Shown here one piece after another: positions 1 to 10,026 of a stretch of 64,000 bases of DNA (its first letter is position 1; each line of letters starts with the position of its first letter). Source of the DNA: Streptomyces sp. NBC_01255 (GTDB lineage: Bacteria; Actinomycetota; Actinomycetes; Streptomycetales; Streptomycetaceae). The DNA lies in the NCBI RefSeq assembly GCF_036226445.1, contig NZ_CP108474.1, positions 7,192,001 to 7,256,000 on the forward strand. The letters run 5' to 3'. Under the pieces are notes generated by a model. That model was not told the origin of the DNA and did not search any database. It saw nothing but the letters and a program-made list of their open reading frames with translations. A program made the position numbers and the translations under genes.

Positions 1-1
1 G

Positions 2-1696
2 TACGCGGGCAGCCTCGCCGACGTGCTTCAGCTCGCCGTGCCACCGCGCAGCGCCCGCGCCGAAGGCCGGACCTCGCCGGAGCCCCTGCCGCCGCCGAAG
101 CCCCCGGAGCCGGGGAGCTGGACGCGGTACGAGCAGGGGCCCGCCTTCCTGGACTCCCTCGCGCGCGGCGGCGCGCCCCGAGCCGTGTGGAACGCGCTGC
201 CGGGACCGCACTGGGCCGAGGAGATCGCCCGGGCCGTCGCCGCGACCCTGGCATCCGGCCGGGGTGCGCTCGTCGTCGTACCGGACGGCCGGGCGGCCGG
301 GCGGGTCGACGCGGCGCTGACCGAGGTCCTGGGGCCCGGGCGGCACGCGCTGCTCACCGCCGACGCGGGCCCCGAGAAGCGGTACGGGCAGTGGCTCGCC
401 GTCCGGCGCGGCTCCGTGCGGGCCGTCGTCGGCACCCGGGCCGCGATGTTCGCCCCCGTACGGGACCTCGGCCTCGTCGTCATCTGGGACGACGGCGACG
501 GCAGCCACAGCGAGCCGCACGCCCCGCAGCCCCACGCGCGCGACGTACTGATCCTGCGTGCCACCCACGACCGGTGCGCCTTCCTCCTCGGTGGCACCAG
601 CTGCACCGTCGAGGCGGCCCAGCTCGTCGAGTCCGGCTGGGCCAAGGCGCTGACCGCCGGACGCGAGCAGGTCCGCAGGGCGGCCCCGCTGATCCGGACC
701 GTCGGCGACGGCGAGCTGGCCCGCGACGAGGCCGCCCGCGCCGCCCGGCTGCCCTCCCTGGCCTGGCAGGCCGTACGGGAGGGGCTGAAGACCGGGCCGG
801 TGCTCGTCCAGGTCCCCCGGCGCGGATACGTACCCCGGCTGGCCTGCGAGCGCTGCCGCACGCCTGCCCGCTGCCGCCACTGCGCCGGACCCCTGGAGGC
901 CCCCGAGCAGCAGGAGCTGCGCTGCGGCTGGTGCGGTAACGGAGCTCCCGACTGGCACTGCGTGGCGTGCGGCTCGAACCGGCTGCGGGCCCAGGTGGTC
1001 GGCGCGCGGCGCACGGCGGAGGAGCTCGGCCGGGCGTTCCCCGCGGTGCCCGTACGGACCTCGGGGCGCGACCACATCCTGGACACCGTGCCCGGACGGC
1101 CCGCGCTCGTCGTCTCCACCCCGGGCGCCGAACCCGTCGCCGAGGGCGGCTACGCGGCCGCGCTGCTGCTCGACGGCTGGGCCATGCTCGGCCGGCCCGA
1201 CCTGCGCGCGGGCGAGGAGGCGTTGCGCCGCTGGATCGACGCGGCCTCGCTGGTGCGGGGCCAGCCCGACGGCGGCACGGTGGTCGTGGTCGCCGAGCCG
1301 ACGCTGCGGCCGGTCCAGGCACTCGTCCGCTGGGACCCGGTGGGGCACGCCCAGCGGGAGCTGGCCGAGCGGGCCGAACTGGGCTTCCCGCCGGTCTCCC
1401 GGATGGCGGCGGTGTCCGGTCCGCCGGAGGCCGTCGAGGGGTTCCTCGCGGTGGCGGGGCTGCCGGGCGACGCGGAGGTCCTCGGTCCGGTGCCGCTGCC
1501 GGTGGTCCGCCCCGGCGGGCCGCGCCGGCCCGGTGACCCGCCCCCCGGCGAGCAGTGGGACCGCGCCCTGGTCAGGGTGCCGCCGGGCAGCGGGGCGGCC
1601 CTGGCGGCGGCCCTCAAGCAGGCCCGGGCGGCCGGGCTCGCGCGCGGCGGGGGCGAACCCGTGCGGATCCGCGTCGACCCGCCGGACATCGGCTGA
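2..1696 (+). CDS. priA: Probable replication restart protein PriA (primosomal protein N'), 5' truncated by window edge
   Basis: The reading frame is already open at base 2, so the true start lies upstream; about 565 residues are present. PriA reloads the replisome at stalled forks. Eight cysteines in four CxxC pairs (CERC, CRHC, CGWC, CVAC; bases 846-976) form the two-zinc element of PriA. The helicase core is degenerate: where a GxGKT Walker A loop is expected there is only GPHWAEE, and the DEEH box reads WDDGD. Loss of ATPase motifs is a known property of actinobacterial PriA, so this is probably a structural primosome protein rather than an active helicase. A hairpin follows the stop and the next gene converges on it. 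Confidence 0.93.
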   Translation, partial: YAGSLADVLQLAVPPRSARAEGRTSPEPLPPPKPPEPGSWTRYEQGPAFLDSLARGGAPRAVWNALPGPHWAEEIARAVAATLASGRGALVVVPDGRAAGRVDAALTEVLGPGRHALLTADAGPEKRYGQWLAVRRGSVRAVVGTRAAMFAPVRDLGLVVIWDDGDGSHSEPHAPQPHARDVLILRATHDRCAFLLGGTSCTVEAAQLVESGWAKALTAGREQVRRAAPLIRTVGDGELARDEAARAARLPSLAWQAVREGLKTGPVLVQVPRRGYVPRLACERCRTPARCRHCAGPLEAPEQQELRCGWCGNGAPDWHCVACGSNRLRAQVVGARRTAEELGRAFPAVPVRTSGRDHILDTVPGRPALVVSTPGAEPVAEGGYAAALLLDGWAMLGRPDLRAGEEALRRWIDAASLVRGQPDGGTVVVVAEPTLRPVQALVRWDPVGHAQRELAERAELGFPPVSRMAAVSGPPEAVEGFLAVAGLPGDAEVLGPVPLPVVRPGGPRRPGDPPPGEQWDRALVRVPPGSGAALAAALKQARAAGLARGGGEPVRIRVDPPDIG

Positions 1697-1721
1697 GGCC
1701 CGCCGGCGTCGGCCGGTACGC

Positions 1722-1760
1722 CCGACGGCCGCCGGCCCCGGTGGGGCGGGCGGCCGTCGG
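1722..1760. terminator. Bidirectional hairpin between priA and the converging HTH gene
   Basis: A perfect 12-bp stem (1722-1733 with 1749-1760) with a 15-base loop lies in the 76-bp gap between two converging genes. There is no U-tract, as is usual in Streptomyces. Confidence 0.6.
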
Positions 1761-1772
1761 AGGCTCGGCGGG

Positions 1773-2294
1773 TCAGCCGTTGCGCGGGCCGGGGAAGGCC
1801 GACGGGCGCGTGTCCTCGCGGAGGGTGGCGCTGCCCGAGGTGGGCTGCGGCGGCATCGATCGGGCGGCGGGCACCGAGGGAAGGGGACGGGCCACGCCCG
1901 GCTCCGTACCGTGGTCCTGCTGCTCGGCGACGGTGCCCGGCTGGGGCGCGCGCCGGGCACCGTAACGGCGGTGGACGGCCTGCTTGGTGACACCGAGCGC
2001 GGAACCCACCGCGTCCCACGAGAAACCGAGCGAGCGGTCGAAGTCGACCGCCGCGGTCACCAGGGTCTCGACGCTGTCCCGCAGCTCCTGGGCGAGGCGT
2101 ACGGTCGGGGCGGGCGCGCGCCCGTAGACGACGAAGCCCGTCGACGGGCCGGAGCGGCGGGGACGGTAGACGTTGCCCAACTGGGCCGTGAGCGTGCGCA
2201 GTGCGTCCACCTGCCGCCGGACCCGCTCGATGTCCCGCACCAACAGGTGCAGACTCGCCCGGGCTTGGGCGTCGTGGGTTGCGTGGTCGGCCAT
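1773..2294 (-). CDS. Small helix-turn-helix DNA-binding protein, function unknown
   Basis: This 173-residue protein starts at ATG 2294, eight bases after a GAGAGG ribosome site; an upstream in-frame ATG at 2423 has no such support. It has a helical N-terminal part (about residues 8-40, rich in R/Q/L). At about residues 90-112 there is a sigma-region-4-like helix-turn-helix: [21 protein letters not shown]. The C-terminal 60 residues are proline-rich and look disordered. It may be an accessory transcription factor or nucleoid protein. It sits between priA and fmt and is divergent from fmt. I do not recognise a characterised homologue. Confidence 0.8.
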   Translation of the reverse strand: MADHATHDAQARASLHLLVRDIERVRRQVDALRTLTAQLGNVYRPRRSGPSTGFVVYGRAPAPTVRLAQELRDSVETLVTAAVDFDRSLGFSWDAVGSALGVTKQAVHRRYGARRAPQPGTVAEQQDHGTEPGVARPLPSVPAARSMPPQPTSGSATLREDTRPSAFPGPRNG

Positions 2295-2493
2295 GTGAAA
2301 GCCTCTCGAACCGGCGTGTAAAGGGGGCGGGTCGCAGGGGGGGAGCGGCGACCCGATTCGGTCAATCTCTCTTGACCAACGCGCCACCGGGAGTTGGGTC
2401 ACGCTGCGGGGGCGTACACGCATATGCGCGGGGCGCTCGTCCTCACGTACGCCCCTGGGGGTGGCGCGCGGCCGGTCCCCACGCCACCCCTGA

Positions 2494-2535
2494 CGCCTGC
2501 CGTCCGGCGCTTGCCGTCCGGCGCCTGCCGTCCAT
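2494..2535. repeat. 14-bp tandem repeat, three copies, upstream of fmt
   Basis: Three consecutive 14-base units starting at 2494, 2508 and 2522 share the core TGCCGTCC, with one or two differences per copy. They end where the 17-bp inverted repeat at 2535 begins. Confidence 0.75.
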
Positions 2536-2584
2536 AGGGGGTGCCTTGTCGATCAGGCCGGGCTCGCCGACAAGGCACCCCCTA
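2535..2584. promoter_or_regulatory. Perfect 17-bp inverted repeat just upstream of fmt
   Basis: Arms 2535-2551 and 2568-2584 are exact reverse complements (TAGGGGGTGCCTTGTCG and its complement), with a 16-base spacer. The right arm runs into TAGACT (2583-2588), a good -10 box, about 46 bases before the fmt ATG. The element could be a terminator for readthrough from upstream, an operator, or an attenuator for fmt. The overlap with the likely -10 makes a regulatory role attractive, but this is inference. Confidence 0.6.
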
Positions 2585-2634
2585 GACTGGTGTGTCGCTC
2601 GCAACGCCCCCGGACAGACAGGCAGCCGCCACCC

Positions 2635-3567
2635 ATGAAGCTCGTCTTCGCAGGCACCCCCGAGGTAGCCGTACCCGCCCTGGACGCCCTGCTCGCCTCC
2701 GGCCGGCACGAGGTGGCCGCTGTCGTCACCCGCCCGGACGCCCCGGCGGGGCGCGGCCGGCGGCTCGTCGCCAGTCCGGTGGCCCAGCGGGCCGAGGAGG
2801 CCGGGATCGAGGTCCTCAAGCCGGTCAAGCCCCGTGACGAGGACTTCCTCGCCCGGCTCCGGGAGATCGCCCCGGACTGCTGCCCGGTCGTCGCCTACGG
2901 CGCGCTGCTTCCCAAGGTCGCCCTCGACATCCCGGCGCGGGGCTGGGTCAACCTGCACTTCTCGCTGCTGCCCGCGTGGCGCGGCGCGGCGCCGGTGCAG
3001 CACTCCCTGATGGCGGGCGACCAGGTGACGGGCGCGTCCACGTTCCTGATCGAGGAGGGCCTCGACTCGGGCCCGGTCTACGGCGTCGTCACCGAGGACG
3101 TCCGCCCGACCGACACCAGCGGCGACCTGCTGACCCGGCTCGCCTTCGCGGGCGCCGGGCTGCTCGCCGCGACCATGGACGGCATCGAGGACGGCAACCT
3201 CCAGGCCGTACCGCAGCCCGTCGAGGGCATCACCCTCGCACCGAAGATCCAGGTCGAGGACGCGCACGTCGACTTCGCGGCCCCCGCCCTGCGGGTCGAC
3301 CGCGTGGTCCGCGGCTGCACCCCGGCGCCCGGCGCCTGGACCGTCTTCCGCGGCGAGCGCCTCAAGCTGATCCAGGTCACCCCCCTCCCGGACCGCGCCG
3401 ACCTGGCCCCCGGCGAGCTCGCGGTCGGCAAGAACAACGTGTACGCGGGCACCGGCTCGTACGCCGTCGAGCTCCTCTGGGTCCAGCCGCAGGGCAAGAA
3501 GCCGATGAAGGCCGCCGACTGGGCGCGCGGCGTCCGCATCGCCGCGGGCGAGCGACTGGGAGTCTAG
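2635..3567 (+). CDS. fmt: Methionyl-tRNA formyltransferase
   Basis: Transfers a formyl group from 10-formyltetrahydrofolate to Met-tRNA(fMet) for translation initiation. The 310-residue length is typical. It opens with [13 protein letters not shown], and the catalytic set falls at N106, H108 and D144 ([15 protein letters not shown], then GLDSG), the same numbers as in the E. coli enzyme. The C-terminal part from about residue 205 is the tRNA-binding domain. ATG 2635 is chosen because homology begins there; an in-frame GTG-type start at 2590 lacks family sequence. rsmB follows 90 bp downstream, a common bacterial pairing. Confidence 0.96.
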   Translation: MKLVFAGTPEVAVPALDALLASGRHEVAAVVTRPDAPAGRGRRLVASPVAQRAEEAGIEVLKPVKPRDEDFLARLREIAPDCCPVVAYGALLPKVALDIPARGWVNLHFSLLPAWRGAAPVQHSLMAGDQVTGASTFLIEEGLDSGPVYGVVTEDVRPTDTSGDLLTRLAFAGAGLLAATMDGIEDGNLQAVPQPVEGITLAPKIQVEDAHVDFAAPALRVDRVVRGCTPAPGAWTVFRGERLKLIQVTPLPDRADLAPGELAVGKNNVYAGTGSYAVELLWVQPQGKKPMKAADWARGVRIAAGERLGV

Positions 3568-3657
3568 GGGCGGCTCGGCCGCCCCGGGCGCGGGTGGGGG
3601 CGCGGCGGACGTAGTCTTGGAGGGTTCGACCTCTTCATTTCGTCACGCGGAGCACCT

Positions 3658-5070
3658 TTGAGCGAGCAGGCAAGTCGCCGTCCCCACAAGCCCTACCGGA
3701 GGCCCCAGAAGGACCCCGTCCGGATGCTCGCCTTCGAGGCACTGAGGGCGGTGGACGAGCGCGACGCCTACGCCAACCTGGTACTGCCGCCGCTCCTCAA
3801 GAAGGCCCGGGAGAAGGGCGACTTCGACGGGCGCGACGCGGCCCTCGCGACCGAACTCGTCTACGGGACGCTGCGGCGCCAGGGCACGTACGACGCGATC
3901 ATCTCCGCCTGCATCGACCGGCCCCTGCGCGAGGTCGACCCGCCCGTGCTCGACGTGCTCGCGCTCGGCGCCCACCAGCTGCTCGGCACCCGGATCCCCA
4001 CGCACGCGGCCGTCTCCGCCAGCGTCGAGCTCGCCCGGGTGGTGCTCGGCGACGGGCGGGCCAAGTTCGTGAACGCCGTGCTGCGGAAGATCTCGCAGCA
4101 GGACCTCGACGCCTGGGTGGCGCAGGTCGCCCCGCCGTACGACAAGGACGCCGAGGACCACCTCGCCGTCGTCCACTCGCACCCGCGCTGGGTCGTCTCG
4201 GCGCTCTGGGACGCCCTCGGCGGCGGCCGCGCCGGCATCGAGGACCTCCTGGAGGCCGACAACGAGCGCCCCGAGGTCACCCTCGTCGCCCGCCCCGGCC
4301 GCTCCACCACCGAGGAGCTCGCCGCGGCCACCGAGACGCTGCCCGGCCGCTGGTCCCCGTACGCCCTCCGGATGGCCGAGGGCGGCGAGCCCGGCGCCAT
4401 CGAGGCGATCAAGGACGGCAGTGCCGGTGTCCAGGACGAGGGCAGCCAGCTCGTCGCGATCGCCCTCGCCAACGCGCCGCTCGAAGGGTCCGACGCCCGC
4501 TGGCTCGACGGCTGCGCGGGACCCGGCGGCAAGGCCGCCCTCCTCGCCGCCCTCGCCTCCGAGCGCGGCGCCGCGCTCCTCGCCTCCGAGAAGCAGCCGC
4601 ACCGCGCCCGGCTCGTCGAGCGCGCCCTCGCCGGCAACCCCGGGCCCTACCAGGTCATCGCCGCCGACGGCACCCGCCCGCCGTGGCGCCCCGGCTCCTT
4701 CGACCGCGTCCTGATGGACGTCCCCTGCTCGGGTCTCGGCGCGCTGCGCCGCCGCCCCGAGGCCCGCTGGCGCCGTCGCCCCGAGGACCTGGACGGCTTC
4801 GCCCCGCTCCAGCGCGGACTGCTCACGGAGGCCCTGCGGGCCGTGCGCGTCGGCGGGATCGTCGGGTACGCGACCTGCTCGCCGCACCTGGCCGAGACCC
4901 GCGTGGTCGTCGACGACGTCCTGAAGAAGGTCGGCGGCGCCGAGCTGATCGACGCCCGTCCGCTGCTGCCCGGCGTCCCGGCGCTCGGCGACGGCCCGGA
5001 CATCCAGCTCTGGCCGCATCTGCACGGCACGGACGCCATGTATCTGGCGCTGCTGCGCCGCACGGTCTGA
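3658..5070 (+). CDS. rsmB: 16S rRNA (cytosine-967 C5)-methyltransferase RsmB/Sun
   Basis: This 470-residue protein is read from TTG 3658, six bases after a CGGAG site. An N-terminal NusB-like RNA-binding domain (about 20-165) precedes a Rossmann methyltransferase domain. The SAM loop is [17 protein letters not shown]. The two family cysteines are C357 in [15 protein letters not shown] and C407 in [11 protein letters not shown], the latter being the nucleophile position. It modifies C967 of 16S rRNA. Its place directly after fmt matches the classical fmt-sun arrangement. Confidence 0.94.
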   Translation: MSEQASRRPHKPYRRPQKDPVRMLAFEALRAVDERDAYANLVLPPLLKKAREKGDFDGRDAALATELVYGTLRRQGTYDAIISACIDRPLREVDPPVLDVLALGAHQLLGTRIPTHAAVSASVELARVVLGDGRAKFVNAVLRKISQQDLDAWVAQVAPPYDKDAEDHLAVVHSHPRWVVSALWDALGGGRAGIEDLLEADNERPEVTLVARPGRSTTEELAAATETLPGRWSPYALRMAEGGEPGAIEAIKDGSAGVQDEGSQLVAIALANAPLEGSDARWLDGCAGPGGKAALLAALASERGAALLASEKQPHRARLVERALAGNPGPYQVIAADGTRPPWRPGSFDRVLMDVPCSGLGALRRRPEARWRRRPEDLDGFAPLQRGLLTEALRAVRVGGIVGYATCSPHLAETRVVVDDVLKKVGGAELIDARPLLPGVPALGDGPDIQLWPHLHGTDAMYLALLRRTV

Positions 5071-5161
5071 CCCCCGAGCCTCCCGGGGCACCCGCCCCTT
5101 CGATCACCTGACCGCATTCTCCCGGTCCGTCCCGGTCCAGGACTCGTCACTTCGTACCGAA

Positions 5162-5177
5162 ATTGGTCTGGACCGGA
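5162..5177. promoter_or_regulatory. Candidate DasR-like (dre) operator upstream of rpe
   Basis: The sequence ATTGGTCTGGACCGGA resembles the dre consensus (core TGGTCTAGACCA) and matches 10 of 12 core positions. It lies 54-69 bases before the rpe start. A second GGTCC-containing stretch occurs at about 5133-5144. Only similarity supports this. Confidence 0.3.
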
Positions 5178-5230
5178 TCCGAAACCGCTCAGCGGCAAAG
5201 AAGTACCCAAGAACGTGGGAGGCTTGGCAC

Positions 5231-5914
5231 ATGGCGCAGATCAACCCCAGCATCCTGTCCGCGGACTTCGCCCGGCTCGCCGAGGAGGCGAAGGCCGTCG
5301 AGGGCGCCGACTGGCTGCACGTCGACGTGATGGACAACCACTTCGTGCCCAACCTGACGCTGGGGGTGCCGATCGTCGAGTCGCTCGCCCGGGCGACGGG
5401 GACGCCGCTCGACTGCCACCTCATGATCGAGGACCCCGACCGCTGGGCGCCCCAGTACGTGGAGGCGGGCGCCGGGTCGGTGACCTTCCACGTGGAGGCC
5501 GCGGCCGCTCCCGTGCGGCTCGCGCGGGAGATCCGGGCCAAGGGCGCACGTGCCTCGATGGCGCTCAAGCCGGCCACGCCGATCGAGCCGTACGAGGACC
5601 TGCTCCCCGAGCTCGACATGCTGCTGATCATGACGGTCGAGCCGGGCTTCGGCGGCCAGGCCTTCCTCGACATCATGCTGCCCAAGATCCGCCGCACCCG
5701 TGAGCTGATCTCCAAGCACGGTCTGGAGCTGTGGCTCCAGGTCGACGGCGGGGTCGCCGAATCCACCATCGAGCGGTGCGCCGAGGCCGGCGCCGACGTG
5801 TTCGTCGCGGGCTCGGCGGTCTACGGCGCGGCGGACCCGGCGGCCGCCGTGGCCTCGCTGCGGGCCCGCGCCGAGGCCACGACGGCCTCCGCCGCGTGGG
5901 CATGTGGCCACTGA
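5231..5914 (+). CDS. rpe: Ribulose-phosphate 3-epimerase
   Basis: Interconverts ribulose 5-phosphate and xylulose 5-phosphate in the pentose phosphate pathway. This is a 227-residue TIM barrel. The family metal/acid-base motifs are all present: [17 protein letters not shown], the phosphate/active-site loop [10 protein letters not shown], and DGGV with GSAVYG near the C-terminus. ATG 5231 begins the conserved [13 protein letters not shown] and follows GGGAGG. It is separated from rsmB by 160 bp that carries its own promoter region. Confidence 0.96.
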   Translation: MAQINPSILSADFARLAEEAKAVEGADWLHVDVMDNHFVPNLTLGVPIVESLARATGTPLDCHLMIEDPDRWAPQYVEAGAGSVTFHVEAAAAPVRLAREIRAKGARASMALKPATPIEPYEDLLPELDMLLIMTVEPGFGGQAFLDIMLPKIRRTRELISKHGLELWLQVDGGVAESTIERCAEAGADVFVAGSAVYGAADPAAAVASLRARAEATTASAAWACGH

Positions 5915-6011
5915 GCCTCCGCCGGATGAACGCGGCCCGTCGGGCCGCCGACAGGACTGATCAAGGCCCGCCGGATCTGACAGGATGAACGGCGAGTCCA
6001 GAGTGTGAACG

Positions 6012-6053
6012 ACAGCCGTATGCGAACAGCCGTATGCGAACAGCGGTACGTGA
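6012..6053. repeat. Three 14-bp direct repeats in front of the SorC-family regulator
   Basis: Units at 6012-6025 and 6026-6039 are identical (ACAGCCGTATGCGA) and 6040-6053 differs at three bases. The 14-base period is not a multiple of three, so the block is unlikely to be coding, which argues for a start codon at or after its end. It could be an operator array for the regulator it precedes. Confidence 0.7.
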
Positions 6054-6073
6054 ACAGCAGTGAGGAGATCGCG

Positions 6074-7099
6074 GTGGCCGGTATGTCGGCGGGACGATCA
6101 GCCCTGCGGATGGGCCCCGCGGAGCTGGTGCAGGCGGCGGCCATGGCCCGCCGCTTCTACCTCGAGGGCAAGTCCAAGATCCAGATCGCCGAGGAGTTCG
6201 GCGTGAGCCGCTTCAAGGTGGCGCGGGTCCTGGAGACCGCCCTGGAGCGCGACCTCGTGCGCATCGAGATCCGCGTGCCGGCCGAGCTGGACGCCGAGCG
6301 CTCCGACGCGCTCCGTGCCCGCTACGGACTCCGCCACGCCGTCGTCGTCGAATCCCCGGCGGAGGCCGCGGACGAGTCGCCCGACCCGGAGAACCTCGGC
6401 GAGGTCGCGGCCGACCTGCTCGGCGAGCTGGTCACCGAGGGCGACGTCCTGGGCCTCGCCTGGGGCCGCTCCACCATCCACATGGCCGCGGCGCTCGACC
6501 GGCTGCCGCCCTGTACGGTCGTGCAGCTCACCGGCGTGTACGACGCCGGGACCGCCGAGCGCGGCTCGGTCGAGGCCGTACGGCGTGCCGCCCAGGTCTC
6601 CGGCGGCGAGGCGCACCCGATCTACGCGCCGATGCTGCTCCCGGACCCGGCGACCGCCGCGGCGCTGCGCAGCCAGACCGGCATCGCACGGGCCTTCGAG
6701 TACTTCGACAAGGTGACGGTCGCCTGCGTGTCCATCGGCTCCTGGGAGCCGGGCATCTCGACCGTCCACGACATGCTCTCCGACGCGGAGCGCGCCCACT
6801 ACGCCTCGCTGGGCGTCGCCGCCGAGATGTCCGCGCACCTCTTCGACGCCGAGGGCCGCCGCGTCGGCCGCGACCTGGGCGAGCGGTGCATCACCGTCGA
6901 GGCGGACCGGCTGCGGCGCATCCCCGAGGTCGTGGCGATCGCCGGCGGGCAGCGCAAGGCGGCGGCGATCGGGGCGGTCCTCCGCTCCGGACTCGTCACC
7001 AGCCTGGTCACGGACCGCGCCGCGGCGGACTACCTGCTGACCGAGTCCAGCCCGGGCACGCACCCGGCACTCGACCGGACGGACCCCGACGGCAGCTGA
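6074..7099 (+). CDS. SorC/DeoR-type sugar-binding transcriptional regulator
   Basis: This is a 341-residue protein. The N-terminal HTH (about residues 18-50) contains KSKIQIAEEFGVSRFKVARVL, and a SorC sugar-phosphate-binding domain follows (LGLAWGRSTIHMAA, then VACVSIGSWEPG, and a C-terminal GGQRKAAAIGAVLRSG). Such proteins sense phosphorylated sugars and control carbohydrate genes. The GTG at 6074 is preferred because GAGGAG lies seven bases before it. Earlier in-frame starts at 6005, 6020 and 6050 run through a 14-bp repeat block that does not keep frame. It stands alone after rpe, so a pentose-phosphate effector is possible but unproven. Confidence 0.88.
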   Translation: MAGMSAGRSALRMGPAELVQAAAMARRFYLEGKSKIQIAEEFGVSRFKVARVLETALERDLVRIEIRVPAELDAERSDALRARYGLRHAVVVESPAEAADESPDPENLGEVAADLLGELVTEGDVLGLAWGRSTIHMAAALDRLPPCTVVQLTGVYDAGTAERGSVEAVRRAAQVSGGEAHPIYAPMLLPDPATAAALRSQTGIARAFEYFDKVTVACVSIGSWEPGISTVHDMLSDAERAHYASLGVAAEMSAHLFDAEGRRVGRDLGERCITVEADRLRRIPEVVAIAGGQRKAAAIGAVLRSGLVTSLVTDRAAADYLLTESSPGTHPALDRTDPDGS

Positions 7100-7155
7100 G
7101 CCGCCACCACACGATTCCAGGGGCCGGAGCCATCCCGTAACGGTATGTTCGGGAC

Positions 7156-7563
7156 ATGTCGCTCCGGCCCCTTCGCGTACTCCTCGTGCTCGTCCTCTGC
7201 GTCTTCCTGGCCGGATGCTCCACCGCGAGCGACTCGGTTTCGACGGCGAGGGGCACGCCGGCACCCGCGGCCACCGGGACCTCGGGCCTGTCCACCGTAC
7301 GGGCCGCCGACCTGCCGCCCGAGGCGCGGCGCACGCTCGACCTCATCGCGCGCGGCGGCCCCTACCCGTACGCCAAGGACGGCGCCGTCTTCTCGAACTT
7401 CGAGCGGATCCTGCCGCGGAAGGAACGCGGTCACTACCGCGAGTACACCGTGAAGACCCCCGGCGAACGCGACCGCGGGGCGCGCCGGATCGTCACCGGG
7501 CGGGACGGCGAGATCTACTGGACCGACGACCACTACGAGACCTTCCGGGAGGTGCTCGGATGA
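7156..7563 (+). CDS. Secreted/lipoprotein guanyl-specific ribonuclease (RNase Sa/barnase family)
   Basis: This 135-residue protein has a signal peptide ending in a lipobox (LAGC, Cys21), a Ser/Thr/Ala/Pro linker to about residue 48, and an RNase Sa-like domain. The catalytic residues align with RNase Sa Glu54, Arg69 and His85 as E96 (REYTV), R111 (RGARRIV) and H126 (DHYETF). The GPYPYAKDGAVFSNFE stretch is also typical. It should cleave RNA after G. The lipobox suggests membrane anchoring, whereas classical RNase Sa is freely secreted. Its stop overlaps the start of a barstar-like gene (ATGA), so enzyme and inhibitor are translationally coupled. Confidence 0.9.
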   Translation: MSLRPLRVLLVLVLCVFLAGCSTASDSVSTARGTPAPAATGTSGLSTVRAADLPPEARRTLDLIARGGPYPYAKDGAVFSNFERILPRKERGHYREYTVKTPGERDRGARRIVTGRDGEIYWTDDHYETFREVLG

Positions 7564-7892
7564 GACTCGACGACGCCGTCGTCCTCGACCTGGCCGGCGT
7601 CACGGACAAGGCCGCCCTCATGGACCGGTGCGCCGTCGCCCTCGCGCTGCCCGCGTGGTTCGGCCGGAACTGGGACGCCCTGGCCGACTGCCTGACCGAT
7701 CTCCCCGAGCCCGTCGTCCTCGTCGTCACCGGCTGGCAGGGGTACGCCAGGACGCGTCCCCACGAGTGGCAGACCGCCCAGGAGGTCTTCGCCACGGCCG
7801 TCGACGAGCGTCCCGCCCACCTCTCCGTCCTCCTCTCCCTGGGAGAGGGATTCGTAGGATCCGACGAACCGCCTGCCGCAAGCCTCGGATGA
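7560..7892 (+). CDS. Barstar-family ribonuclease inhibitor
   Basis: This 110-residue protein starts at ATG 7560, which overlaps the stop of the ribonuclease gene by four bases. The barstar signature WFGRNWDALADCLTDL is present at about residues 34-49, and the length is typical of barstar (about 90-110). It should bind the cytosolic RNase precursor and protect the producer. The C-terminal 20 residues are extra and low in complexity. The coupling to its presumed target is the strongest support for the assignment. Confidence 0.9.
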   Translation: MRLDDAVVLDLAGVTDKAALMDRCAVALALPAWFGRNWDALADCLTDLPEPVVLVVTGWQGYARTRPHEWQTAQEVFATAVDERPAHLSVLLSLGEGFVGSDEPPAASLG

Positions 7893-9440
<1,548 letters not shown>

Positions 9441-9456
9441 TACCTCTCGTCTCTCA

Positions 9457-9498
9457 CGCCGTGGGCCCCCGGGAAAATCCTCCCGGGGGCCCACGGCG
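9457..9498 (+). terminator. Perfect 18-bp hairpin terminator after guaB1
   Basis: Arms 9457-9474 and 9481-9498 are exact complements with a six-base loop. The hairpin begins 16 bases after the guaB1 stop and ends 18 bases before the next start. Confidence 0.85.
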
Positions 9499-9516
9499 TT
9501 CCCGTACCGTCGGCGC

Positions 9517-10026
9517 ATGGAGATCAGGCCCTGCCGCGCCGCCGACGTGCCCCTGCTCGACCGTCATATCCCCAACCCCGGGGCTCCGAGCCGGCACGCC
9601 GACCGGTTCGCGCGCCAGGAGGACGGGGCCGGGACGTATCTCCTCGCCTGGCGCGACGGCGTGCCGGTCGGTCACGGGCAGGTGCGCTGGGACGGCTGCG
9701 CCGCGCCCGAGGTACGGGCCGTGGTCGGCGACTGCCCCGAACTCAACGGCCTGGACGTGTGGCCCGAGGGGCTCCGCGGACAGGGCATCGGTACGGCGCT
9801 GGTCCGCGCGGCCGAGGAGCTGGTGCGGGAGCGCGGCGGGACGGCGATGGGGCTCGGCGTGGGCCAGGACAACCCGCGGGCGGCGGCGCTGTACGCGCGC
9901 CTCGGCTACGAGCCCGTCGTCACCTACACCGACCGCTACGGCTGGACGGACGAGGCGGGCCGCACGCACGCGTGCGCGGACGCGTGCACCTTCCTGGTCA
10001 GGCCGCTGGAGACACCGGGCGGCTGA
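9517..10026 (+). CDS. GNAT family N-acetyltransferase
   Basis: This 169-residue protein has a typical GNAT fold. The acetyl-CoA pyrophosphate loop is LRGQGIGTALVRAAEELV (motif A, about residues 89-106) and motif B is DNPRAAALYARLGYEPV. The substrate is unknown. ATG 9517 starts MEIRPCRAADVPLL, the usual first strand. Its last 29 bases overlap the 3' end of the converging SGNH hydrolase gene, so the two transcripts are antisense at their ends. Confidence 0.9.
   Translation: MEIRPCRAADVPLLDRHIPNPGAPSRHADRFARQEDGAGTYLLAWRDGVPVGHGQVRWDGCAAPEVRAVVGDCPELNGLDVWPEGLRGQGIGTALVRAAEELVRERGGTAMGLGVGQDNPRAAALYARLGYEPVVTYTDRYGWTDEAGRTHACADACTFLVRPLETPGG

Noticed and set aside
7215..7559. Upstream extension of the barstar frame
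   Set aside because: It overlaps the ribonuclease gene in another frame; ATG 7560 and barstar homology mark the real start.
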